From assembly GCF_021166585.1 (NCBI RefSeq), contig NZ_JAJOZE010000006.1:124001-188000 (forward strand): a stretch of 64,000 nt of DNA. Direction: 5' to 3'. This DNA is from Metabacillus kandeliae (GTDB taxonomy: Bacteria > Bacillota > Bacilli > Bacillales > Bacillaceae). Below the pieces are notes generated by a model that saw nothing but the letters and a program-made list of their open reading frames with translations, searched no databases and had not been told where the DNA came from. Below are positions 52,477 through 60,050 of the stretch, piece after piece (within the stretch, counting starts at the first letter, position 1; each line of letters begins with the position of its first letter). A program made the position numbers and the translations under genes.

Positions 52477-52776
52477 TTAACGTCCTTTAGAATTTCTTTT
52501 GCCTTTAGAGCTTCTCTGATTGCCGATCAGTCTCCCAAACAGCTCACGAAGAGGGCTGTCTAAGAAGCCTCTTGAGCCTCTTGAGCCTCTTGAACCCCTG
52601 GAACCTTTGGAACCTCTGGAATTTCTGCCCTTGGAATTTCTTTTTCCCTTTGATCCTCTGCCTTCTTCTTTTTCCTCCGGGTTATTGGATAAAAAATCAG
52701 AGGAAATGCCTGATAGCAGGAGCTGGCGTAACATTTTCTTTACATCGTCATTATTGTTGCTGGCCAATAGTTTCAA
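52477..52776 (-). CDS. CotG-like Ser/Gly/Arg/Lys-rich repeat protein
   Basis: 99 residues. A helical N-terminus (KKMLRQLLLSGISSDFLS) is followed by low-complexity sequence with RGSKGSRGSRGSRGSRG and two RSSKGKRNSKGR-like segments. No usual domain is present. Three facts support a real coat gene: a TTG start with AAGGAAGGGA, a terminator after it, and its divergent placement next to cotH, as cotG is in B. subtilis. CotG there is also basic, Ser-rich, repetitive and phosphorylated by CotH. This protein is about half as long and has Gly-Ser-Arg triplets, so it may be a reduced CotG or an analogue. Confidence 0.65.
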   Translation of the reverse strand: MKLLASNNNDDVKKMLRQLLLSGISSDFLSNNPEEKEEGRGSKGKRNSKGRNSRGSKGSRGSRGSRGSRGFLDSPLRELFGRLIGNQRSSKGKRNSKGR

Positions 52777-52794
52777 TCCCTTCCTTGTTTCTAT

Positions 52795-52803
52795 TAAGTT
52801 ATG
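52795..52803 (-). promoter_or_regulatory. Sigma-K-like -10 box of the CotG-like gene
   Basis: On the - strand CATAACTTA fits the mother-cell pattern CATANNNTA exactly, about 20 bases before the start codon. The expected AC of the -35 is not at the right spacing, so the call is tentative. Confidence 0.4.
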
Positions 52804-52906
52804 GACATGGTGCTGGATTTGATTGGATAAACATGCTGATTGGCAAAAAATGAATGGATTGCCCTGTCCCTTACATATGATTAGGGAATAAACGGGAGGG
52901 ATTTTC

Positions 52907-53962
52907 TTGGGATTGCCGATTTACCGCATTAGCATGGATCAGAAAAGGCGGAAAAAATTACAGGCTCGCGTTTGGTCAGAGAAACTGCTCCCGGCTGATT
53001 TGGCGATAAATGGCGGAGAGAAGCAAACTGCCGGCATCCGGTACAGAGGGCATCATACTAGAAAAAAAAGAAAAAAATCATTTGATCTCGTGCTGGGCAG
53101 CGGCAAGACAATTCATTTAAATGCGGAATACAGTGATCCTTCGGTGATTCGAAATAAGCTGTCACTTGATTTTTTCCGTGAAATTGGCGTTCTTGCTCCT
53201 GAAGCAGAACATATTGAGCTCTATCTAAATGAAGAGTATATGGGAGTCTATCTTTCTATCGAGTCGTTTAACAGGCATTTTCTGAGGGTGAGAAATCTCC
53301 CGGAAGGAGCTGTCTATTATGCCGTACATGATTCAGCTAATTTTTCGCTGCTTGCCCCTGATCGCAAGGTGAAGAAAAGCCTCGATGCTGGATATACAAG
53401 GGTAATCGGAAATGAGAAAAGCGACCAGCATCTTAAAAATTTTATTAAATGGATTAATCTTTCTTCAAGCGGGCAGTTTGAAGCTGAAATTGATCAGTAT
53501 CTTAACAGGGAAGGCTATTTTTTATGGCTCGCAGGAGCGGTCTGCACACAAAATTTTGATGGGTTCATACACAACTATGCCCTTTATCTTCATCCGTCTG
53601 CCGGCCAGTTTTTTATATCTCCATGGGACTATGATGGGACATGGGGAAGGGACTTGAATGGCAGGGAAATGAGCTGTGATTATGTCCCTGCAGGAGGCTA
53701 CAATACGCTGACAAAAAGGCTGCTGGAGTGTAAACCTTTTAAGGAACAATATAAACGTCTGCTGCTGCGCATCCTGGAAGAGCATTTTCTGCCGGAAAAG
53801 GTGTATGAAAATGCCCTTCGCTTATCAGCCGGCATCCGTTCTGCTTTAGAGCGTGATCCGCACTATTCACCTCTGGAAGCATTTGATGGAGAAGCGGCCT
53901 ATATTAAGCGGTTTACCGATGCCAGAAAGGAATATTTAAAGAATTCCCTGAACCTGCTGTAG
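52907..53962 (+). CDS. cotH: Spore coat protein kinase CotH
   Basis: 351 residues. The central kinase-like part shows IELYLNEEYMGVYLSIESFN (nucleotide-binding strand region) and FISPWDYDGTWGRD with the metal-binding aspartates of the CotH fold; RNKLSLDFFREIGV is also typical. CotH phosphorylates serines of CotB and CotG and controls assembly of the outer coat in the mother cell. The start is TTG six bases after GGGAGGG. It is divergent from a CotG-like gene and followed by cotB, the same neighbourhood as in B. subtilis. CATATGATT (52874) is a possible mother-cell -10 box, but no good -35 was found. Confidence 0.9.
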   Translation: MGLPIYRISMDQKRRKKLQARVWSEKLLPADLAINGGEKQTAGIRYRGHHTRKKRKKSFDLVLGSGKTIHLNAEYSDPSVIRNKLSLDFFREIGVLAPEAEHIELYLNEEYMGVYLSIESFNRHFLRVRNLPEGAVYYAVHDSANFSLLAPDRKVKKSLDAGYTRVIGNEKSDQHLKNFIKWINLSSSGQFEAEIDQYLNREGYFLWLAGAVCTQNFDGFIHNYALYLHPSAGQFFISPWDYDGTWGRDLNGREMSCDYVPAGGYNTLTKRLLECKPFKEQYKRLLLRILEEHFLPEKVYENALRLSAGIRSALERDPHYSPLEAFDGEAAYIKRFTDARKEYLKNSLNLL

Positions 53963-54043
53963 CGGGTTTTTTTATTTTTCGCTGATAGACTATTAATTCA
54001 CAGGCAAATGATGGTTTTTCTATTAAATGGTCATATGTTGAGG

Positions 54044-54071
54044 ACAAGGGTTTTGCTAGGTACATATAAAT
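54044..54071 (+). promoter_or_regulatory. Sigma-K-like promoter of cotB
   Basis: AC (54044-54045), a 17-base spacer and CATATAAAT (54063-54071) resemble the AC-N16/17-CATANNNTA pattern, though the T of the -10 is one place late. It is about 48 bases before the cotB start. Confidence 0.35.
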
Positions 54072-54118
54072 ACAGTGTAAATATAACAAAAGGTTAAATA
54101 ACCAGGAGGGAATCTTGT

Positions 54119-55000
54119 ATGGAAAACAGCATCACCTATCCATTTTTACAATCCTTAATTGGAAGGACAATCCGCGTTTACAAGGGAGGTCCTGAATCAA
54201 AAACAGGATTGCTGGCAGACGTGAAGGAAGATTTCTTAGTTCTTTCTACTAAGGAAAATGGAGTTATCTATTATGCTATGAATCATTTGAAGAGTATTGT
54301 GGAGGATTCCCATGCTCCAATGAATGCAGCAGGAGCACCTGTTTTGCATGAAGTGGCTAATACATTCACAGAGCTTTTGGCATCCTTAATTCATAAAGTT
54401 GTCCGAGTCAACCAGGGCGGACCGGAATCTAAAAGCGGCAGACTTCTTGCTGTGAAAGAAGACCACATTGTGGTTGCAGCAGAGGGCAATGAAATCATTT
54501 ACTATGCGACTGAGCATATCAGAAGTGTGAGTGAAACTGCTGATAAGAAAGCAGCTGAGTGGACGGAGTTTCCAGCCTATTTGGAAGCATTGAACCTGCC
54601 TGTGCTGCTGTATGGATCTAAGCATCAATGGCTGACAATTAACCGCGGGGGTCCTGAAAGCCTTGACGGCATTCTTGTAGAGGTGCTGGAGGATCATATT
54701 GTTCTTGTTCACAACGAGAAAATTTTCAGGGTAGCTCCTTATCATATTAAGAGCATCAGCATTGGCGCCAGAGGCAAAAAGCAAAACTCAGACAGCGGCA
54801 ATGAAAACAATGAGAGCAAGAGCCAGGAGAAAAACGAGAGCAGCGGTCAGGATAAAAGCCAAAGCAGCAAGCAGGAAAACAAAAATAACGGCTCCAAAGA
54901 CTGGTCCCAAGCACTTCTGCAGGCGCTGGCAAAAGAGTCTATGCAAGGAATCGCAGCAAGACTGAATGAGCAAAAAGGAGGCAGGACACGGAAGAACTAA
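54119..55000 (+). CDS. cotB: Outer spore coat protein CotB
   Basis: 293 residues. Three repeats of about 50 residues, each with a GGPES motif and ending in a HIKSI-like strand, are visible: VYKGGPESKTG...HLKSI, VNQGGPESKSG...HIRSV and INRGGPESLDG...HIKSI. They look like small beta-barrels. The C-terminal tail is Ser/Asn/Lys/Gln-rich (SKSQEKNESSGQDKSQSSK) but lacks the long SKSSR repeats of B. subtilis CotB and ends with a short helix. That tail is the likely target of CotH. AGGAGGG is eight bases before the ATG. Confidence 0.88.
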   Translation: MENSITYPFLQSLIGRTIRVYKGGPESKTGLLADVKEDFLVLSTKENGVIYYAMNHLKSIVEDSHAPMNAAGAPVLHEVANTFTELLASLIHKVVRVNQGGPESKSGRLLAVKEDHIVVAAEGNEIIYYATEHIRSVSETADKKAAEWTEFPAYLEALNLPVLLYGSKHQWLTINRGGPESLDGILVEVLEDHIVLVHNEKIFRVAPYHIKSISIGARGKKQNSDSGNENNESKSQEKNESSGQDKSQSSKQENKNNGSKDWSQALLQALAKESMQGIAARLNEQKGGRTRKN

Positions 55001-55041
55001 AAGACAATCTTTTAGAAGTTCCTTAAGAAAGGAGCAGCAAC

Positions 55042-55182
55042 ATGATCTTTTCCACTGTTATATTGCTTGCGGGCGGGTATTTCATCTATCAATTTATCGA
55101 GCCCCCTGAGAAGATGCAAGTTCTGGCAATAGAGCAGCCTTATCCTCTTGCAGCAGTGAAGGAAGCCGAGTCTCATGCCTGA
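55042..55182 (+). CDS. 46-residue single-span membrane peptide
   Basis: ATG at 55042 with AAAGGAG ten bases upstream opens a frame of 46 codons ending with TGA at 55182. The product starts MIFSTVILLAGGYFIYQFIE, one membrane helix, followed by a polar tail with KMQVLAIEQPYPLAAVK. Its last eight bases overlap the start of the transporter gene, so translation is probably coupled. I know no family. Its place between cotB and ywrK suggests a spore-linked role, which is inference. Confidence 0.65.
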   Translation: MIFSTVILLAGGYFIYQFIEPPEKMQVLAIEQPYPLAAVKEAESHA

Positions 55183-56524
55183 CACCGCCCTGCTCATGTA
55201 TTTCATTTTTTTTCTATCTGTATTTTTCATGATGTGGCGGCCGAGGGGGCTGAATGAAACGGTACCTACTGCGATCGGCGCTTTTCTTGCCATTTTGCTT
55301 GGCATCGTTCCGGTGCTGGATCTGCTGAAAATTTTGGATATTGTCAGCGGGGCTTCCATTACGATCCTTTCTACAATTGTGATGACGATCGTTTTGGAAA
55401 GCATCGGCTTTTTCAGATGGGTCGCCTTTCATCTTCTTACAAAGGCAAAAGGCTCTGGCAGGCTGCTGTTTGTTTATGTGCTCCTGATTTCCTTTTTAAT
55501 GACGCTTTTCTTTAATAATGATGGAAGCATATTGATTACCACCCCTATCATTATCCAAGTGCTGAATATGATTAAACTGAAGCCTCATCAAAAGCATGCG
55601 TATCTGATATCTGGGGCCTTGATTGCCACGGCCTCAAGCGCACCGATCGCCGTCAGCAATATTTCCAATCTCATTGCACTGAAGATTGTCGGCCTTGATC
55701 TGAACAGCTACGTAGCGATGATGTTTGTTCCTTCAATGATCGGAATTATCACAATGGCGGTTTTGCTTTATTTCTATTTTAGGAAAGATCTTCCCAAAAA
55801 GCTGGAACCGGGCCGCACATCAGGCAAAACCTTCCCCCAGTATTATCAGCATCCTTTTTCATCAGACAGGGATCTTTCGCAGGGGTATGATTGGTGGATG
55901 TTCAAGGTATGCATTTCCATTGTGGTGATGGTTCGGGTATGCTTTTTCGCCCTCACTCCGCTGCATGTGCCGATTGAATATATTGCCATTGCAGGTGCCC
56001 TGCTCATTTTCGCCATCAGATGGTTCAGATATAAACAGGGTGCTGCAGATATTTTGAAAAAGACGCCGTGGCATATTTTAATTTTTGCTTTCAGCATGTA
56101 TGTTCTTGTATACGGGCTGAAGAATGCGGGATTAAATGACCTGTTAGTCAGTCAGCTAAAAGGTTTCACGGCAAGCAGCGGTCTTGGTGCAACCATGACA
56201 ATGGGTCTTTTATTAACATTGTTCTCCAATCTTTTTAATAATCTGCCGGCCGTCATGATTGGCACTCTTTCATTGACGCAAATGAATTTGGACAGTTCAA
56301 TCCTTCAAACCGCTTATTTGGCAAATGTTATCGGCAGTGATATCGGTTCGCTGATCACTCCTGTCGGAACACTGGCAACCTTGATCTGGATGTTTATTTT
56401 AAAAAATAGCAAAGTCCCCATTAAATGGAGCCAATATTTGAAAGTGACCATAATGGTTGTTCCTGTCGGATTGATCGTCAGTCTATTGAGTCTCTATTTT
56501 TGGACAGCCCTGATGATGAAATAA
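55175..56524 (+). CDS. ywrK: ArsB/NhaD-type ion transporter (YwrK-like)
   Basis: 449 residues with eleven or twelve hydrophobic spans. LFFNNDGSILITTPIIIQV and SNLFNNLPAVMIGTLSL are the two inverted-repeat helix-break motifs (NN-D/P) of the ArsB/CitM ion transporter superfamily, and SSAPIAVSNISNLIAL lies between. True arsenite export is not shown by sequence, and no ars genes are nearby. In B. subtilis ywrK and ywrJ also adjoin cotB, which is the basis of the symbol. It overlaps the 46-codon gene by 8 bases and is followed 14 bases later by ywrJ. Confidence 0.8.
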   Translation: MPDTALLMYFIFFLSVFFMMWRPRGLNETVPTAIGAFLAILLGIVPVLDLLKILDIVSGASITILSTIVMTIVLESIGFFRWVAFHLLTKAKGSGRLLFVYVLLISFLMTLFFNNDGSILITTPIIIQVLNMIKLKPHQKHAYLISGALIATASSAPIAVSNISNLIALKIVGLDLNSYVAMMFVPSMIGIITMAVLLYFYFRKDLPKKLEPGRTSGKTFPQYYQHPFSSDRDLSQGYDWWMFKVCISIVVMVRVCFFALTPLHVPIEYIAIAGALLIFAIRWFRYKQGAADILKKTPWHILIFAFSMYVLVYGLKNAGLNDLLVSQLKGFTASSGLGATMTMGLLLTLFSNLFNNLPAVMIGTLSLTQMNLDSSILQTAYLANVIGSDIGSLITPVGTLATLIWMFILKNSKVPIKWSQYLKVTIMVVPVGLIVSLLSLYFWTALMMK

Positions 56525-56538
56525 AGGAGGTGACCAAT

Positions 56539-57207
56539 TTGACGCTATTTGATCCGCTGCTTGGCAAGAACATTTTCATCCTGCTGTCAGGAGAGATTCG
56601 CCACAAAGGTCTCTTGATTGACGTGAGCAATGAACTGCTTGTCATCTATAGCGGCAAAGATTTTATCTATGTGCCGGTTCATCATATTCAAAAGGTTCTG
56701 CTAGACGATGAAGCAGAGCAGCAGGAAGAGCCGGATTTTAGTCCGTTTGACGAATTGGATGAAGGCATTTCATTAAGAAAGCTGCTGACAAGTGCCAAGG
56801 GAGTATTTGTTGAACTGCAGATCTCTAAAAATCAGGTCATTCATGGCTATGTGACAAACGTATTAAATGACTATTTCGCCTTTCACTCTCCCATCTATCA
56901 AACGCTCTTCATTTCTTTTCAGCATTTGAAATCTCTTATCCCCTATGAAAAAAACCAAATTCCGTTTGGACTTGAGCTGAAAAGCCTTCCCGTTAAACCT
57001 TCACAAATTTCACTTGCACGGTCACTGGAGGAACAGTTAAGAAAGTCTGCTGGAAAATTGATTGTGTTTGACCTTGGGGAAACGCCTGCCAAAATAGGGA
57101 AGCTGGAGAAGGTCGAGAATCAGATTATTAAATTAACAACAGCCAGAGAAAACAGTACTCTCCTCAGCCTCAAGCATATTAAAACCGTTCATTTTCCTTC
57201 TGAATAA
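56539..57207 (+). CDS. ywrJ: YwrJ, CotB-related repeat protein
   Basis: 222 residues from a TTG eight bases after AAAGGAGGTG; longer in-frame extensions lie inside ywrK. Three segments of about 50 residues follow a CotB-like pattern, each closing with a conserved strand: VPVHHIQKV, ISFQHLKSL and LSLKHIKTV. The GGPES motif itself is missing. A short acidic linker (DDEAEQQEEPDF) separates the first two. It may be a minor coat protein built on the same fold as CotB. A strong terminator follows. Confidence 0.78.
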   Translation: MTLFDPLLGKNIFILLSGEIRHKGLLIDVSNELLVIYSGKDFIYVPVHHIQKVLLDDEAEQQEEPDFSPFDELDEGISLRKLLTSAKGVFVELQISKNQVIHGYVTNVLNDYFAFHSPIYQTLFISFQHLKSLIPYEKNQIPFGLELKSLPVKPSQISLARSLEEQLRKSAGKLIVFDLGETPAKIGKLEKVENQIIKLTTARENSTLLSLKHIKTVHFPSE

Positions 57208-57214
57208 TCTTTCA

Positions 57215-57248
57215 CGGCCTCTTTCTTTTTAGGAAAGAGGCCGTTTCT
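57215..57248 (+). terminator. Terminator of the cotB-ywrK-ywrJ unit
   Basis: CGGCCTCTTTC pairs perfectly with GAAAGAGGCCG, followed by TTTCTCTT. Confidence 0.85.
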
Positions 57249-57303
57249 CTTCCTTTGTGAAAGCTGTTATGCTTACAGGAGACGAAAACACATAGGGGGA
57301 TTT

Positions 57304-58047
57304 ATGAAAGAAGCGATTGTGTTCATTCACGGCTTGACTGGAAACAGCCGCGCGTTTAAAAAGCAGCTTGGTTATTATGATGAGAACTATCGTACGTTTG
57401 CCTACGATTTAATCGGCCATGGGGATGATAAGGGGAAGCCAGTGGAGTTTACTCTCGAAAAACTGACAGGCCAGCTGGAGGACCTTTTTGAAAAAGAAAA
57501 GATTGAAAAAGCCCATATCTGCACGATCAGCTACGGCTGTTATCCTGCCGCTATTTTTGCAGCAAGGCACCAGGAAAAGGTTGCGAGCCTTTGCTTTATA
57601 GGGGGGCATTATAATTCAGATTCCCCTTTGTCAGCTGTCCTGAAGCATTACTGGGACCACGATTACGGAAGCTATCAGGAATGGCTGAAGCATTACTCTC
57701 ATGATTTGTTTCCAAAAAGCAATCTAGTTGATCCATATGCCATCATTTCTACAAGGGTGTATTACAAATATGGCTATGATCTTCATGAAAAGGTATTGAA
57801 GGAAGCAATCAGCCATAGACTTCATTATGATCTAAGAGCTGACTTGATGAAGCTTCACATTCCAGTGCTTTGGATTATGGGGGACCATGATCAGCTGTTC
57901 AAATCGAGCATTGCAGATCTTCAGGATGTTATTCCGCATGCCATTTACAAAGAACTTCCCCACTCAGGCCATGCCGCGTCCATGTTCCGGCCTTATGCAT
58001 TCAGAAGGATGTATGAGAATTTTTTAGTTCAGGTGAAAAATAGTTAG
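57304..58047 (+). CDS. Alpha/beta hydrolase
   Basis: 247 residues. VFIHGLTGNSRAF holds the oxyanion-hole HG motif, the nucleophile serine is in CTISYGCYP (a Gly-less variant of GxSxG on the first side), the acid is Asp in IMGDHDQLF, and the catalytic histidine is in PHSGHAASM. The substrate (ester, lactone, peroxide) cannot be told. AGGGGGATTT lies before the ATG. It is alone, 84 bases before the next gene's supported start region. Confidence 0.85.
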   Translation: MKEAIVFIHGLTGNSRAFKKQLGYYDENYRTFAYDLIGHGDDKGKPVEFTLEKLTGQLEDLFEKEKIEKAHICTISYGCYPAAIFAARHQEKVASLCFIGGHYNSDSPLSAVLKHYWDHDYGSYQEWLKHYSHDLFPKSNLVDPYAIISTRVYYKYGYDLHEKVLKEAISHRLHYDLRADLMKLHIPVLWIMGDHDQLFKSSIADLQDVIPHAIYKELPHSGHAASMFRPYAFRRMYENFLVQVKNS

Positions 58048-58138
58048 GAACTCGAAATATTATTAGTGTATCGATTCCAGAACTGTGATAAGATACCTTT
58101 GTTTATGTTGGAAAAATATCAAAGAAGGTGACGGCATC

Positions 58139-59542
58139 TTGTCTGCAGTACATACAGAAGTGTTAAAGGACGGAAGGGAGAAAAAAGAGTTTAATTTATT
58201 TCTTCTGACCTGGCCTATTTTTCTTGAAGTCTTTCTTTTTATGATGATGGGAATCGCCGATACAATGATGCTGAGCGCCATTTCAGATAATGCCGTATCA
58301 GGGGTCGGAGCTGCCAATCAATATCTGCAGATTGCCATCTTAATTCTTGAAGTAATCGGGAACGGAGCATCCATTGTTGTTGCCCAGTATATCGGTTCAA
58401 GACAATATACGGAAGCGGCGCGGATTTCTGCCATGGCTGTTGTGCTGAATCTTCTGGCAGGGCTCGTGATCAGCGGAGCGTTTTTGCTTTTTTGCGGAAG
58501 GCTGCTGACGGCCTTGAACCTCCAGGGTGATATTTATCACTATGCAGAGAGCTACCTGGCGATCGTTGGCGGGGCTATCTTTTTGCAGGCCATCATCAAT
58601 TCGCTTGCTGCCATCATCAGGGTTCACGGGTTTACAAAAGAAGCCATGTTTGTTTCACTGGGCATGAACATTGTGCATATTGCCGGTAACTATATGCTGA
58701 TTTTTGGGAAGTTCGGGTTCCCTGAGCTTGGCGTGCAGGGGGCTGCGATTTCCTCTGTTTTCAGCCGGGTCCTTGCTCTGCTTGTGTTCTTTTGGCTGCT
58801 GTACCGCATCATGGAAGTCAGGGTAAAGCTTGAATACTACATGAAGCTTTCCAAAGAATACGTGTGGAAAATTTTAAGGATTGGCATTCCTTCTGCCTTT
58901 GAGCAGCTGATGTATCAGGCTTGCCAAATTGTGTTCCTCTACTATGCGACCTTTCTTGGCGCCCATTCGCTTGCCGCGAGACAATATGCCACAAGCATCT
59001 CCATGTTCATCTTTTTGTTCGCGATTGCCATTGGAATGGGAACAGCGATCATCGTCGGACGGCTTGTCGGCGCGAACAGAAGTGAAGAAGCGTATGACAG
59101 GGTGTGGAAAAGTGCCGGCTGGGCGCTTGGAGTGACAGTAGCCATGGTTGGGGTTGTTATTCTTCTCCGCCATCAGCTGATGAGCCTTTTTACAACTGAT
59201 CAGGATATTATCGAGCTTGGCACACACGTCCTGATTTTAAGCATACTGCTTGAAACAGGGAGAACCATCAACATCGTGCTGATCAACTCGCTGAGAGCAG
59301 CCGGGGATGCCGTTTTTCCGGTATGGATGGGCATGATCTCAATGGTCGGCCTGAGTGTGCCGCTCGGATATCTGCTCGTTTTTCAGCTGCATTTAGGGCT
59401 TGCGGGAATCTGGATCGCGATTGCTTCTGATGAATGGACGCGGGCTGTGATCATGTTCTTCAGGTGGAAGAGCAAAACGTGGAAAAAGTATGCGCTTGTC
59501 AAGCATCATATCCACGAACAAAAAGCGGCTGAACAGGCTTAA
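58139..59542 (+). CDS. MATE family efflux transporter
   Basis: 467 residues from a TTG eight bases after AAGGTG; an earlier in-frame ATG has no ribosome site. Twelve hydrophobic spans in two homologous halves are visible: LTWPIFLEVFLFMMMGIADTMMLS starts the first and IGIPSAFEQLMYQACQIVFLYYA the second, both typical of MATE proteins. It exports drugs or metabolites against Na+ or H+ flow across the cell membrane. It is 38 bases before a DNA-repair-like gene in the same direction. Confidence 0.9.
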   Translation: MSAVHTEVLKDGREKKEFNLFLLTWPIFLEVFLFMMMGIADTMMLSAISDNAVSGVGAANQYLQIAILILEVIGNGASIVVAQYIGSRQYTEAARISAMAVVLNLLAGLVISGAFLLFCGRLLTALNLQGDIYHYAESYLAIVGGAIFLQAIINSLAAIIRVHGFTKEAMFVSLGMNIVHIAGNYMLIFGKFGFPELGVQGAAISSVFSRVLALLVFFWLLYRIMEVRVKLEYYMKLSKEYVWKILRIGIPSAFEQLMYQACQIVFLYYATFLGAHSLAARQYATSISMFIFLFAIAIGMGTAIIVGRLVGANRSEEAYDRVWKSAGWALGVTVAMVGVVILLRHQLMSLFTTDQDIIELGTHVLILSILLETGRTINIVLINSLRAAGDAVFPVWMGMISMVGLSVPLGYLLVFQLHLGLAGIWIAIASDEWTRAVIMFFRWKSKTWKKYALVKHHIHEQKAAEQA

Positions 59543-59580
59543 TATTTATTATACACCCGCTAAAAAAGGAGCCGGCACAT

Positions 59581-59883
59581 ATGCAGCCGTTTACGGAAAA
59601 GGCCATCGCAGTGATCAAATCAATTCCAAGAGGAAAAGTTATGACCTATGGCCAGGTGGCTGCATATGCAGGAAGCCCCCGCGGCGCCCGGCAGGTTGTG
59701 CGGATTCTGCATTCAATGAGCAAAAAGCATGATCTTCCATGGCACAGGTTAGTCAATGCAAAGGGAGAAATCAGCATAAAGGATGATGAGGGCAGCTTCA
59801 CGCAGAAAAGCCTCCTGGAAGAAGAAGGCGTTGCAATAGAAAATTCCAGGATCCGTCTTGAAGTCTATCAGCATCATAGGTAA
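59581..59883 (+). CDS. Alkyltransferase-like (ATL) DNA-binding protein
   Basis: 100 residues. It has only the C-terminal domain of O6-methylguanine methyltransferase: PRGKVMTYGQVAAYAGSPRGARQVVRIL holds the helix-turn-helix and arginine finger. At the active site, where PCHR is required for methyl transfer, it has PWHR, so Trp replaces Cys. Proteins of this type bind O6-alkylguanine and flag it for nucleotide excision repair without removing the group. The ATG follows AAAGGAG. It may be co-transcribed with the MATE gene; a terminator follows. Confidence 0.88.
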   Translation: MQPFTEKAIAVIKSIPRGKVMTYGQVAAYAGSPRGARQVVRILHSMSKKHDLPWHRLVNAKGEISIKDDEGSFTQKSLLEEEGVAIENSRIRLEVYQHHR

Positions 59884-59920
59884 AGCAGCCGCTGTTTACA
59901 GAACAGGGCTGTTTTTTTTA
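59884..59920 (+). terminator. Terminator of the ATL gene
   Basis: CAGCC-G-CTGTT pairs with AACAG-GGCTG (one bulge) around TACAG, followed by a run of eight or more T. Confidence 0.8.
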
Positions 59921-60050
59921 TGCCTAAAAGCACAGATTGCCAAAATGAATTCAGGAGGATTGGTTTATTTTCCCTCTTCTTAATATTTCCCTAACAAATG
60001 GATGATAAGGTAAATTGGTACATCCTATAAATGAAATGGAGTGAAGAAGA

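Noticed and set aside
55175-56524. Arsenic resistance determinant
   Set aside because: The transporter belongs to the ArsB/NhaD superfamily, but no arsenate reductase or linked arsenic regulator is present and the context is spore coat genes.
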